From NCBI GenBank assembly GCA_964567855.1, contig CAZMOE010000003.1:62001-126000 (forward strand): DNA of 64,000 nucleotides. The letters are read 5' to 3'. Below, in pieces: positions 36,951 to 46,175 of this stretch. Numbering within the stretch: the stretch's first letter is position 1; every line of letters begins with the position of its first letter. Origin of the DNA: Liminaster sp964567855. Its GTDB lineage: Bacteria > Bacteroidota > Bacteroidia > Bacteroidales > UBA3663. The position numbers were made by a program, and so were the translations under genes. A model generated the notes under the pieces. That model did no database searches. It had not been told where the DNA came from and worked only from the letters and a program-made list of their open reading frames with translations.

Positions 36951-37298
36951 TTATTTCTTATCACGCAACACCGTATCGCCACATTCGCCCGTACGGATGG
37001 AATAACATTCCTCTACCGGAGAGACAAAGATGCGCCCGTCGCCTACCTCGCCAGTGTGGGCCGCATCCATGATGGCTTTGACCGTCGATTCGACAAACAT
37101 ATCGCGACAAACAATGGAAATCCTCACCCGCTCGATCATGTCGGTATTATACATGACTCCGCGATAGATCCGTTCCTGCCGGGATTGGCCGATCCCTTTC
37201 ACATCAGTATATTCAAACCAGTTGATATCGGCGGCCATAATGGACTCTTTCACCTCCTCGAACTTGGTTTTCCTGATAACTGCATCGATTCTTTTCAT
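36951..37298 (-). CDS. glnK: Nitrogen regulatory protein P-II
   Basis: This cytosolic trimeric signal protein binds ATP/ADP and 2-oxoglutarate and controls Amt. The 115-residue chain starts MKRIDAVIRKTKFEEVKESI. The T-loop reads KGIGQSRQERIYRG; the Tyr in YRG matches the modified Tyr51 of E. coli GlnB, while the loop is one residue shorter. The B-loop TGEVGDGRIFV and C-loop IRTGE are conserved. The ATG at 37298 gives the family start; a longer frame adds 20 unrelated residues. It lies 168 bases after the outer-membrane protein gene and 181 bases before amtB. Confidence 0.95.
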   Translation of the reverse strand: MKRIDAVIRKTKFEEVKESIMAADINWFEYTDVKGIGQSRQERIYRGVMYNTDMIERVRISIVCRDMFVESTVKAIMDAAHTGEVGDGRIFVSPVEECYSIRTGECGDTVLRDKK

Positions 37299-37466
37299 AA
37301 CACTACTATAACTATTAAAATGAAGACAATGAATACTTACGTTATAAAATGCACGCAAACGGATCCGACCGACAGACGAAAAAAAATCAAATACCTAAAG
37401 AATAACCATAACGCTGCCAGAAAAATGATCGTGCCACCGGCCAAATACCGTTTGATGCATAAAAAA

Positions 37467-38207
37467 TCAGAACGAAACTCCGACAACAAAGAAGGTAGCT
37501 TCGCTCTGAGGATTATAGACGACCTGTCCCATAAACGGAATGCCTTTCAATTCTTTCACGGCAGTAACAGAACAGTTCACGACATTGAATTTCTTATTGC
37601 CGACAGAAGTGACGGCATCCTCCCACGGGCTGGCGCCGACAGCGGCTGTACAATCCACTCCGCCCAATTTGAACGGCGCAGAAACTTCGACATACGATGA
37701 ATAAAGGCGCTTGCCATAATAAACCTCGGAAGCCTCGCCATCTGCACCGACAACCTCATAGCTCTTACGGTCGGGACCGGCAAGCATCGTGTTCCACGAC
37801 AATGCCACCACGCCGAAATCATAACCTAAATTCAACTCCAGCTGGTGAGCGGAAGACTGATTGAAACTCCAGTTTGAAAGATAATCGCCGGTGCAGTAGG
37901 TATAATCCGTGAGCCCGACAGAGAAATCCCCGATTTCGTAAGCCAAAGAAAGATCGAACTCGGCCATGTTGGCCACCGAGGAGGCGCTATTTAACAACTC
38001 GGCAGAAGCCCACACGCCGAACGAAAGCCCTTTCCAGCTCAATGTAGCTCCCGGCTGAATACTGAAACCGCCGCAATCCTGCCCGCGCCAGATATAGGAA
38101 CTTACCAAATCGGCGCCGACCTCCAGTTCGACACCCCCGTCAGCATAGGAAGGAACGGCACACAAAGACATTCCTACCATACACACACCTGTAAATAACT
38201 TTTGCAT
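37467..38207 (-). CDS. Outer-membrane beta-barrel protein of the ammonium operon (TorF-like)
   Basis: The 246-residue protein has a signal peptide ending PSYA, then ELEVGADLVSSYIWRGQDCGGFSIQP and many alternating aromatic strands to a final FFVVGVSF, the pattern of an outer-membrane barrel of the Gcw_chp/TorF type. It is the first gene of the glnK-amtB unit, behind a consensus promoter. This suggests a porin-like role in ammonium or amine passage; that role is inferred from position only. Confidence 0.78.
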   Translation of the reverse strand: MQKLFTGVCMVGMSLCAVPSYADGGVELEVGADLVSSYIWRGQDCGGFSIQPGATLSWKGLSFGVWASAELLNSASSVANMAEFDLSLAYEIGDFSVGLTDYTYCTGDYLSNWSFNQSSAHQLELNLGYDFGVVALSWNTMLAGPDRKSYEVVGADGEASEVYYGKRLYSSYVEVSAPFKLGGVDCTAAVGASPWEDAVTSVGNKKFNVVNCSVTAVKELKGIPFMGQVVYNPQSEATFFVVGVSF

Positions 38208-38276
38208 AATACTTTTATTTTATAAATGAATAGATAGTCCGGCAATCTGACATTACCACTGACCGTTTTACGGCTG

Positions 38277-38308
38277 CAAATATACAAAGTGTATAAATCA
38301 CGTCCAAA
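38277..38308 (-). promoter_or_regulatory. Sigma-ABfr promoter of the outer-membrane protein-glnK-amtB unit
   Basis: On the minus strand TTTG (38305-38308) and TATATTTG (38277-38284) are 20 bases apart. The AT-rich stretch from 38309 to 38606 is the divergent control region shared with the GH31 gene; no gene is seen in it. Confidence 0.87.
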
Positions 38309-38606
38309 AAAATCAATAAAATTATTCATATAATATTAAAAATTTGTTCATCAATAAATCAAATTGGAATCTTTTTACTTTCAATACAGAAAATAAGATG
38401 GATTTTGTCAATCATTTTATTTAAAATCACTTTCTTTTTTCTTGAATAATGTATTTTTGCATTTTTAATTGCAAAATGACAAAATATTTCACATAACATT
38501 TCCAATTTGAAAGCAAACAGGGCATTTAGGAAGCATTAACGAAAATCAGAAATCCGCACAGCGAAACAGCAGCCGGCATCTTATACATCAACATCCGTTC
38601 CAGAGA

Positions 38607-38638
38607 TTTGGCCAATTGCTCGTTTTACATTATTTTTG
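38607..38638 (+). promoter_or_regulatory. Sigma-ABfr promoter of the GH31 gene
   Basis: TTTG (38607-38610) and TATTTTTG (38631-38638) are 20 bases apart. This rules out the longer frame from 38608. Confidence 0.87.
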
Positions 38639-38664
38639 CCTACAAAACCATTATATCGCACATC

Positions 38665-41526
38665 ATGCTGAAACATATCCTCCTCGCCGCTTTGTCGGCA
38701 CTTCCCTATTCAGGCTTCGGCCGTCAGCCGGAAAAATCCGTCACCTCCAACGACGTTGTCATCCCCGTCACAACTCCCGCAACGGGCTCTGCCAAACAGG
38801 TCCGTGTCCGCGCCATCGACGATAACATCATCCGCATCACAGCCACCCGTCAAGACACTTTTGCCGACGGCCGCAGTCTTATTGTCGGTCCTCAAAATAT
38901 CACGGCGGCTATCGACATCACCGAAAGCGATACTTCCGTCACGGTAGCGACCGCCGCATTGCGTGTCATCGTCGACCGCCGCACCGGCGGAACCGTCTTC
39001 CAGACCGTCGACGGCGCTTCCCTCCTCGCCGAAACTGCCGACGGCCCGCAGTTCACCCCTTACGAGGCCGGCGGCAAACAGGAATGGAGTATTGCCCAAC
39101 GCTTCCACGCCACCCCCGGCGAGGGATTCTACGGATTGGGGCAGCATCAGGCGGACGAATGGAACTACAGCGGCAAAAATGAGGAACTGTTTCAATACAA
39201 TACCAAGGTCAGCCTCCCCATGATCGTCTCTTCGCGCGGCTACGGCCTGCTCTGGGACTGTTATTCCCTCTGCCGCTGGGGCGACGAGCGCCCCTATAGT
39301 CCTCTGGGCGATATCTTCACTCTCTACGACCGGCAAGGAAACCCCGGAAGCCTCACCGGCACCTACATTTCCGCCCTCAGCGATACATTGATCCGCCCCG
39401 AAACTTCCATCGGCTTTGAAGATATCTTCTCGATACAGGCCCTGCCGGAAAATTTCAAATTAGACGGTGCCCGTGTGACCTACGAAGGAGAGCTGGAACC
39501 CGCCGCCACCGGCCTCATACACTTCAACCTCTACTACGCCGGCTACACCCGCGTATATATAAATGAGGAGCCGCTTGTGGCCGAACGCTGGCGCACCTCC
39601 TGGAACCCGAACAGTTACAAATTCACCTACCCCGCCGTTGCCGGCCGGCGGCTCCGCCTCCGCATCGAATGGCAACCCGACGGCGGCACCTCCTACTGCG
39701 CGCTGCGCGCCCTGCCGCCGGTTGAAGAAAGCCGGCAACGGCAGCCCGCCTTCTGGCAGGAAATGAATCCGGAGCTGGACTATTATTTCATCGGCGGCGG
39801 CACAGCCGACAAGGTCATCGCCGGCTATCGCCGCCTGACCGGCCGCGCCCCCATCATGCCCCGCTGGGCCATGGGCTTCTGGCAAAGCCGCGAACGTTAC
39901 AAGACGCAGCAGGAACTGCTCTCCACCCTCGATGAATTTCGCCGACGCCGGTTCCCTATCGACAATATCGTACAGGACTGGAGCTATTGGCCGGAAGAAA
40001 GTTGGGGCAGCCATGAGTTCGACCCCGCCCGCTTTCCCGACCCGAAGGGGATGATAGACAGCGTGCACGCCCGGAACGCCCGCTTTATGATCTCGGTATG
40101 GCCTAAGTTCTATGTCACCACCGACCACTACAAGGAACTCGACGCCCAGGGGTGGATGTACCGCCGCGCTGTCGAGGACAGCATCCGTGACTGGATCGGA
40201 CGGGGATATCTCGGCTCGTTCTACGACGCCTATGCTCCCGGTGCGCGCCGCCTGTTCTGGCAACAGATGCGTGATCACCTCTTCCCGCTGGGCGTGGACG
40301 CCTGGTGGATGGATGCTTCCGAACCCAACGTTCGCGACTGTACCCCGATAGACTATCGGAAGGCGCTCTGCGGCCCCACTGCCCTGGGCCCCTCCGATGA
40401 ATACTTCAACGCCTATGCCCTGATGAACGCCGAAGCCATTTATAACGGCCAGCGCGAAGCCGACCCCGACCGCCGCGTCTTTCTGCTCACCCGCTCCGGT
40501 TTCGCCGGCCTGCAACGATATAGTACCGCCACCTGGAGCGGCGACATCGGCACCCGATGGGAAGATATGAAGGCCCAGATTTCAGCAGGACTCAACTTCA
40601 GCATTGGCGGTATCCCGTTCTGGACGATGGACATCGGCGGCTTCTGTGTGGAACGCCGCTACGAGAAAGCACAAAAGCTTTTTGACAAGAGCGGACGTGA
40701 AAACGACGACCTGCGCGAGTGGCGGGAACTTAATACGCGCTGGTTCCAGTTCGGAGCTTTCGTGCCGCTCTACCGCGCCCACGGCCAATTCCCGAAACGC
40801 GAGCCCTGGCACATCGCTCCCGACGACCATCCGGCCTACCGGAGCATCCTCTACTACACCCGCCTGCGCTATGCGCTCATGCCCTACCTTTACAGTATGG
40901 CTGGGGCCGCCCACCACAATGACTACACCCTGATGCGCCCCTTGGTGATGGACTTCCCGACCGACACCGCCGCCCTCAACATCGGTGATCAGTACCTCTT
41001 CGGTCCCGCCCTGATGGTCTGCCCCGTCTACCGCTATCAGGCGCGCACCCGCGACCTCTATTTTCCGACCGGCCGCCGCTGGTATGATTTCTACAGCGGC
41101 CGACAAGTGAGCGAGCAAGGCGGACACCGTGCCACGGTCGACGCCCCTTATGAGCGCATCCCCCTCTTCGTGCCCGGCGGCGCCATCCTCGTCACAGGCC
41201 CCGACCTGCAATATGCCGACGAGAAGCCCCTCGATGAAGTGATCGTTTACCTCTATGCCGGCCGCGACGGCTCATTCACTCTCTACGAAGATGACGGCAC
41301 CACCTACGGCTACGAACGCGGCGCCTACTGCACCACGGAACTCACCTACGACGACACCCGCCGCACCCTGACCATCGGCCGTCGCCAAGGCAGTTATCCC
41401 GGCATGGTAAAACGGCGCACGTTCCGCATCGTCTACGTCACACCCGATACACCCCACGGCTACGGCGACAGCGAAACCGCCCGCGTCGTTAAATATACAG
41501 GGAAATCCGTAAGCATCCGGCTCTGA
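38665..41526 (+). CDS. GH31 glycosidase with PA14 insert (alpha-xylosidase-like)
   Basis: The 953-residue secreted enzyme has a short signal peptide, an N-terminal beta-sandwich, a PA14-like insert (about residues 265-350, IHFNLYYAGYTRVYINEE) and the GH31 barrel. The catalytic nucleophile is Asp550 in WWMDASEPN and the acid/base Asp627 in ATWSGDIG. Their spacing and the PA14 insert recall the xyloglucan alpha-xylosidase BoGH31A of Bacteroides ovatus. RFPIDNIVQDWSYW and IGGIPFWTMDIGGF are further family landmarks. Substrate is probably an alpha-xyloside, but alpha-glucosidase is possible. No xyloglucan locus surrounds it. It has its own promoter and terminator. Confidence 0.9.
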   Translation: MLKHILLAALSALPYSGFGRQPEKSVTSNDVVIPVTTPATGSAKQVRVRAIDDNIIRITATRQDTFADGRSLIVGPQNITAAIDITESDTSVTVATAALRVIVDRRTGGTVFQTVDGASLLAETADGPQFTPYEAGGKQEWSIAQRFHATPGEGFYGLGQHQADEWNYSGKNEELFQYNTKVSLPMIVSSRGYGLLWDCYSLCRWGDERPYSPLGDIFTLYDRQGNPGSLTGTYISALSDTLIRPETSIGFEDIFSIQALPENFKLDGARVTYEGELEPAATGLIHFNLYYAGYTRVYINEEPLVAERWRTSWNPNSYKFTYPAVAGRRLRLRIEWQPDGGTSYCALRALPPVEESRQRQPAFWQEMNPELDYYFIGGGTADKVIAGYRRLTGRAPIMPRWAMGFWQSRERYKTQQELLSTLDEFRRRRFPIDNIVQDWSYWPEESWGSHEFDPARFPDPKGMIDSVHARNARFMISVWPKFYVTTDHYKELDAQGWMYRRAVEDSIRDWIGRGYLGSFYDAYAPGARRLFWQQMRDHLFPLGVDAWWMDASEPNVRDCTPIDYRKALCGPTALGPSDEYFNAYALMNAEAIYNGQREADPDRRVFLLTRSGFAGLQRYSTATWSGDIGTRWEDMKAQISAGLNFSIGGIPFWTMDIGGFCVERRYEKAQKLFDKSGRENDDLREWRELNTRWFQFGAFVPLYRAHGQFPKREPWHIAPDDHPAYRSILYYTRLRYALMPYLYSMAGAAHHNDYTLMRPLVMDFPTDTAALNIGDQYLFGPALMVCPVYRYQARTRDLYFPTGRRWYDFYSGRQVSEQGGHRATVDAPYERIPLFVPGGAILVTGPDLQYADEKPLDEVIVYLYAGRDGSFTLYEDDGTTYGYERGAYCTTELTYDDTRRTLTIGRRQGSYPGMVKRRTFRIVYVTPDTPHGYGDSETARVVKYTGKSVSIRL

Positions 41527-41552
41527 CAAGCACACCGCCGCCGCCATAACTT

Positions 41553-41607
41553 TTTCGCCCCCTTTCTTCTGCATTTTGCTTCCAAAATACCAAGAAAGGG
41601 GGCGAAA
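41553..41607 (+). terminator. Intrinsic terminator of the GH31 gene
   Basis: A perfect 16-bp GC-rich stem (41553-41568 with 41592-41607) encloses a second small stem. Confidence 0.9.
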
Positions 41608-41645
41608 TTCATTTGACATAAAAGAAAAAACAGATGCTGGCAGAG

Positions 41646-41704
41646 TTGTCAATATTTTGTCAATCCCAAAATGAGGAAAAATAGCGGGTTTCTCCATACT
41701 TTTG
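41646..41704 (+). promoter_or_regulatory. Activator-type promoter with tandem TTGTCAA repeat (left copy)
   Basis: TTGTCAA occurs at 41646-41652 and 41657-41663 (11 bases start to start). After 33 bases comes the -7 box TACTTTTG (41697-41704), preceded by TTTCTCC; no TTTG lies at the -33 position. The arrangement nearly repeats that at 48016-48073. Confidence 0.65.
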
Positions 41705-41837
41705 CAACGTCCCCGCCCAAAGCAGGACACAATCATTGAGGATCACCGTCCCGGATACTGCCGGCAGAACTCCTCCTCTGAAAACCGATGAGAAAGAAAA
41801 TATACAAAACATTTCGGACACTTTGATTCTAATCCTT

Positions 41838-42815
41838 ATGAAACACAGGATACTTGCTTACATTGTCACGTTCTTCTGCCTCTCCGGGATGCTGCATGCT
41901 CAGACTGCGGTCCTGCTTCATCCATACATGAACGATGAAGAATCCGATATATACGAGCAGGACGCCGACCGCTATGATGCGATTGCCAAAAGTGTTGCAG
42001 ACGAACAAATGACTATACTCCGCGACTACTATAGTGACCGGCTCCAGAAACGGTGCAACGCCCTCTACAACCATCTTCTGACATGGGCCACCCACGAAGA
42101 AGTCTGTAAAACCAAGGGGAACTATTGCCGGAACGGCTCTTATCTGACAGCCCCCATGCTTGCCGAATATCGGGAAAAATATTTTGAATTACTGTTCCAG
42201 CATCTGGACAGTAAAGAAAATCTGCTGTCGGTAAGCCTGCCCGACAAATATATCTGGAATCTGACCGCCGATCAGCGCACCATTCTGCAGAACGCCATAA
42301 TAGAAATCTCAGCTATCCTTTCCCGCTATACCGATGAGCAACTCTTCGGCAGCTCCGCTACCGCCGCCCCGACCAAAACCCTCCGATACCTTCGCTTTCA
42401 CGACCAAAAGATCATGAAAGCCCTTGCCGTCATCGACACGACGGTCTACAACCGGCTCAGAGATATCGACCATTACGCCACAATCAATGCACTGAACAAA
42501 AAACAATTCCAGCGGATAATCTTTCATACCTATCACAATATAGACAAGGATATCGAAAAAATCTGGAATCTGCTGGATTCCGCAAAAATGGTCCACGACA
42601 AGGACCGAATCCGGGACAGATATTATATAAGAAAATATCTGATAGATCTAAAAACCGTAGAAGAACTGTACTGGAACGATAAGATCGGCCGCCAGACCGC
42701 CCGACATGCAGTCAAGGTGCAGGCCCCTCCCGTCATCAAACGCTATTTCAGTCTGCGACCCAAAAAAAAGAAAGAGAACCCCTCGCAAAAACGTGAAATC
42801 AATTATCTATGGTAA
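41838..42815 (+). CDS. Exported helical protein with LTxxQ-like motifs (paralogue A1)
   Basis: The 325-residue protein has a signal peptide (MKHRILAYIVTFFCLSGMLHAQ) and is otherwise mainly helical and hydrophilic. It contains NLTADQRTIL and ALNKKQFQRII, which resemble the LTxxQ motif of periplasmic CpxP/Spy chaperones, and ends with IRKYLIDLKTVEELYWND and a Lys-rich tail. The same series appears in the protein at 49557-50126, so the two are paralogues; A1 has an additional N-terminal half. Function unknown; an envelope-stress role is inferred. I chose the ATG at 41838 for the signal peptide. The next gene starts 4 bases after the stop. Confidence 0.8.
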   Translation: MKHRILAYIVTFFCLSGMLHAQTAVLLHPYMNDEESDIYEQDADRYDAIAKSVADEQMTILRDYYSDRLQKRCNALYNHLLTWATHEEVCKTKGNYCRNGSYLTAPMLAEYREKYFELLFQHLDSKENLLSVSLPDKYIWNLTADQRTILQNAIIEISAILSRYTDEQLFGSSATAAPTKTLRYLRFHDQKIMKALAVIDTTVYNRLRDIDHYATINALNKKQFQRIIFHTYHNIDKDIEKIWNLLDSAKMVHDKDRIRDRYYIRKYLIDLKTVEELYWNDKIGRQTARHAVKVQAPPVIKRYFSLRPKKKKENPSQKREINYLW

Positions 42816-42819
42816 TTTT

Positions 42820-43512
42820 ATGAAGACAATACTCCTTATCACGACCATCGTCGGATATTGCTTCGCCTCCGTATCGGCCCAGAAGAGTCGCCCCGACAGA
42901 GATGCGATACAAATGGCCATCAATGTACTCAAAGGGAAAGAGCGGACAAGCTCCTGCGAACAGGACTTCGGGTTCCTGCAGAAAAAGGCGGCCGAAGGGA
43001 ACCCGTGGGCACTTAACGCAGTGGGCATTGCCTATCTGAAAGGTGCCGGAACAGAACCGGATGTCACCCAAGCGATCGAATGCCTCACGAAAGCTGCTGC
43101 CGCCGGTTATTTTACCTCCTGGTTCAACTTAGGATTGCTTTACGAGGAAGGCGACGGCGTGCCGCAAGACGATGAAACCGCATACGATTACTACCGGAAA
43201 GCATTCGACGCCGGATGCCGTTCCGCCATTTACCCCCTCGGCTATTTTCTTTATTCCGGACGAGGATGCCGGCAAAGCTACGAACAGGCCTTTGCCTATT
43301 TCCTGGAAGGCGCCGAACTGGGGCACGGAGGATGTATGTACATGACAGGTGTCTGCTACAGACACGGCCATGGCACAACGACAGATACGGCACTGGCGAT
43401 ACACTGGCTGGAAGAAGCCCGGATAAACGGCATCATCGAAGCGAACACGGAGCTGGAAACGCTTCGGCCGCAGATACCCGGCGCCCATCCGCAGGAACAA
43501 TCTCTACCATAG
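42820..43512 (+). CDS. Secreted Sel1-like repeat protein
   Basis: The 230-residue protein has a signal peptide (MKTILLITTIVGYCFASVSAQ) and four or five Sel1-type repeats, each like ALNAVGIAYLKGAGTEPDVTQAIECLTKAAAAGY. Sel1 repeats form curved helical scaffolds for protein binding. It starts four bases after the A1 stop, so both are surely one transcript under the tandem-TTGTCAA promoter. The partner is unknown. Confidence 0.88.
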   Translation: MKTILLITTIVGYCFASVSAQKSRPDRDAIQMAINVLKGKERTSSCEQDFGFLQKKAAEGNPWALNAVGIAYLKGAGTEPDVTQAIECLTKAAAAGYFTSWFNLGLLYEEGDGVPQDDETAYDYYRKAFDAGCRSAIYPLGYFLYSGRGCRQSYEQAFAYFLEGAELGHGGCMYMTGVCYRHGHGTTTDTALAIHWLEEARINGIIEANTELETLRPQIPGAHPQEQSLP

Positions 43513-43592
43513 CCGCAAGCAAAAGTCCGCAGGATAGCGTCAACACCACCCATATCAATTCCGAAAATTTAAAATGGAAAACATCCAACACA

Positions 43593-43943
43593 CTAAAAAG
43601 TCCCCGCATGATAAAAAATACCCGCCCTAAGAACATTCCACCCCCTTCTCTTGCCACCGGCAGGACCGACTACAGCCATAGCACCCTTTCCCGTCTCACC
43701 GCTACCGCCTGCAATAATATATGCAGTTGCCGCGGGGACGCTGCAACCACCGCACACGGTCATGCAACCGCCTGCAGCCGCACAGATAGCAATAAGCATC
43801 CCCGGCAAGTAATTTCCCGCATCCCATTTTCCACCATCCGCAAAGCAATGAACAGAATATTCTTTGCCTTGATCGCCTCCATTAACATAGGCAACGGTTC
43901 CGAATATCAATCTTGAAACTGCCATATTCTTCATTGAGTTCAT
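43593..43943 (-). CDS. Possible Gly/Ala/Cys-rich small protein
   Basis: This 116-codon minus-strand frame lies in the otherwise empty stretch 43513-43959. Most codons are purine-first, as in true genes. The middle is unusual: a hydrophobic Ala/Gly part with four Cys (AAAGGCMTVCGGCSVPAATA) and several GG pairs (VNGG, ADGG). This recalls exported bacteriocin-like or other small peptides, but a clear double-glycine leader is not proven. There is no ribosome-site support, and both neighbours are on the other strand. Treat as tentative. Confidence 0.35.
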   Translation of the reverse strand: MNSMKNMAVSRLIFGTVAYVNGGDQGKEYSVHCFADGGKWDAGNYLPGMLIAICAAAGGCMTVCGGCSVPAATAYIIAGGSGETGKGAMAVVGPAGGKRRGWNVLRAGIFYHAGTF

Positions 43944-43959
43944 TTAAATTGACAATCTT

Positions 43960-44514
43960 ATGCGGAGAAAAACAACACTATTATTAGTTATTCTTGGAAT
44001 TTATTTAAATGGAATAGTCCCTGATTCTATATTCGCGCGATCAGCCTCGGAGTCACTCAATTCAACAAAAGAAAGGACCTCCGATCCGTTTGAAGTGACT
44101 AAACCCAAGAATAGGCGAACATTATTCAAACAACGCTTGCAATATAACGAAGAAACAGGAATCATCGTGCCCCCTCGTTTTTCCGAAAACGAGGAAATAT
44201 GGATAGAATATATCAGGAACAATTTTCCTTTTAATCCGCGACACTATTTCATTTATAATTCCCTTTTGGATTCTAAGAAGCCGGCCATTGTAATTTCTTT
44301 TTTAGTACACAAAGACGGGGCGGTAAGTGATCCCATAATCGTGCAATCGCCAAAAATGAAATTAAAAAGGTTGAGATATTTCTTTAAGCGAATGCCTTAT
44401 TGGTTGCCGGCCATAAATTGGGCCGGGGAACCAGTGGATGCCTATTACACCATGCAATTGGATGAAAGGATCTTCTATGATTTCCCCGAGCAATATATCC
44501 GCGATAACCCTTGA
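43960..44514 (+). CDS. Exported protein with free-standing TonB-C-like domain
   Basis: The 184-residue protein has an N-terminal signal sequence (LLLVILGIYLNGIVPDSIFA). The C-terminal 90 residues resemble the TonB C-terminal fold: VISFLVHKDGAVSDPIIVQSP, then FFKRMPYWLPAINWAGEPVDAYYTMQL. It lacks the membrane anchor plus Pro-rich spacer of true TonB. It is the first of four such genes in 4 kb. Codon use is more AT-rich than in the flanking housekeeping genes. Confidence 0.7.
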   Translation: MRRKTTLLLVILGIYLNGIVPDSIFARSASESLNSTKERTSDPFEVTKPKNRRTLFKQRLQYNEETGIIVPPRFSENEEIWIEYIRNNFPFNPRHYFIYNSLLDSKKPAIVISFLVHKDGAVSDPIIVQSPKMKLKRLRYFFKRMPYWLPAINWAGEPVDAYYTMQLDERIFYDFPEQYIRDNP

Positions 44515-44680
44515 ATTCTGTTTATGCGAGTGTCACAGATGTAAGCTTATGCAGGAATTTCATCCGGTATGAAGGAAACTGGAATTATTTTCCATCTTTC
44601 ATCCGCCATATAGCCCACACTTGAACATTGCCGGGACCCATTAACGAATCTTCAAGGAAAAATGTATAAAAATAATCACT

Positions 44681-45391
44681 ATGAAAGAAATTGTTTTAAT
44701 TATTCTTTACTTCCTCACATGCAATATCATGCGGGGACAGTATTCAAATCACACAAGTGACTCCGTTAAATCAGATATAGACGGAACATACGTCCCAGAA
44801 GTAATTTATACCGTAACCAATGGAGGTAAATACAATTTGCATGGTATGCCCCCCATCCAATCCAACCCGGGAAATTTCAAAAATATAACACCATACACCC
44901 CCATTTCGAAAGTAAATTTCTCTATAAACAATACCGCCTATCAAGCCCGCCTCTTGAAATATAAAGGATGGGTAAATACGACTCCCGGAGATTATAACGT
45001 ATTTAGACTTTACAGTAATGATGAAAAGTTATTAGAGTTTATAGAATATTCTTCTTGGGTAAAGATTGACGAAAACCAAAAAATCTATTCTTCTTTCCCT
45101 AATGATTATTTTCATATTTTTCAAATGGACAATGGAATCACCATCATTATCCTTGTAGGATACACCTATAACAGTTGTCCTCCAAACCTAACATTTATTG
45201 CCGTCCAAGGCAACCGGGCAGAAGTCATTTTCAATCCCAAAGAAAAATATATCATCAAAGACATTATCAAACAAGAAGGTGGATATTTCGAATTAGAATT
45301 ACAAGATGCCCCATTGATGAGTGATACTAATTTCCAGCCCAACGTACATACCTTAAAGGCTATGTCTAATGGAATGTTCCTTGAGCAATGA
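44681..45391 (+). CDS. Exported protein of unknown family
   Basis: The 236-residue protein begins with a hydrophobic signal (MKEIVLIILYFLTCNIMRGQ). The rest is beta-rich, with VNFSINNTAYQARLLKYKGWV and ITIIILVGYTYNSCPPNLTFIAV. No family is recognised. The gene is AT-rich, unlike the region on either side, and stands among the TonB-C-like genes. Confidence 0.7.
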   Translation: MKEIVLIILYFLTCNIMRGQYSNHTSDSVKSDIDGTYVPEVIYTVTNGGKYNLHGMPPIQSNPGNFKNITPYTPISKVNFSINNTAYQARLLKYKGWVNTTPGDYNVFRLYSNDEKLLEFIEYSSWVKIDENQKIYSSFPNDYFHIFQMDNGITIIILVGYTYNSCPPNLTFIAVQGNRAEVIFNPKEKYIIKDIIKQEGGYFELELQDAPLMSDTNFQPNVHTLKAMSNGMFLEQ

Positions 45392-45658
45392 AGATCTAAC
45401 TTTCAAAATAACTTTTGCATTGTCAACACTTCAAGTACTATGATCATCCATAACAGCAAATATATTCGAGAGAAAAATCTCAAGAACCGTTCGGGGCCTT
45501 AAAAAGTCTTCATTATAACATCCAATAAGGTTCATCAGCCCTCACCACAGTAGTCCCATCACTGACAGATCCTCAAAATGAAAAATGCAGTATCGGACAG
45601 TAGCAACCACAAACGATAAGGCCTTTTCCATATTGAACATTCATATACATCTACGATC

Positions 45659-46159
45659 ATGAATAAAATATTTTTCATTTTTCTGGCCACTTTCATCCTC
45701 TGCGACACCTCCATTATGGCACAAGTAGATTGTAGCAAACCATTCATTTCTTATGCGGAAAAACACGGACTAAGTGCACCGCATGAATGCGAAATCCCGC
45801 CACAATATCACTATGGAGATCTTGCAGTAAGAAGATATATCTGTGCAAATTTTACATATCCAAAAGAGGCTATAAAGGAAAGAATCAACGGAGTCATGAA
45901 AGTCCGCTTTTTAATCAAAAAAGATGGAAGCATAGGAGATATTCATATCCTGCAATCTCCATCAAAACTTCTCTCCAAGGCCATGATAACCGTCATAAAA
46001 CACATGCCTCGCTGGGAGCCCGGAAAAGATTTTTTAGGGAATCCAATAGATGAATATTATACTATTGAATATTGGTTTAATTGCGATAAATTCCAATCTT
46101 TACGTCATAAGCTTTGGTTAAGAAGATATAGAAATGATGAGGTATATACCCCTCTTTAA
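45659..46159 (+). CDS. Exported protein with free-standing TonB-C domain
   Basis: The 166-residue protein has a signal peptide (MNKIFFIFLATFILCDTSIMAQ) and one TonB-C-type domain: YPKEAIKERINGVMKVRFLIKKDGSIGDIHILQSP, followed by VIKHMPRWEPGKDFLGNPIDEYY. A Cys-containing stretch (HECEIPP) precedes it. The region 45392-45658 before it shows no other gene. It lies 16 bases before the next gene, so the pair is probably cotranscribed. Confidence 0.75.
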   Translation: MNKIFFIFLATFILCDTSIMAQVDCSKPFISYAEKHGLSAPHECEIPPQYHYGDLAVRRYICANFTYPKEAIKERINGVMKVRFLIKKDGSIGDIHILQSPSKLLSKAMITVIKHMPRWEPGKDFLGNPIDEYYTIEYWFNCDKFQSLRHKLWLRRYRNDEVYTPL

Positions 46160-46175
46160 TATATAACAAATAAAA

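Noticed and set aside
43215..43916. 233-codon plus-strand frame after the Sel1 gene
   Set aside because: Overlaps the end of the Sel1 gene in another frame, is rich in Arg/His/Pro, and has no family or ribosome site.
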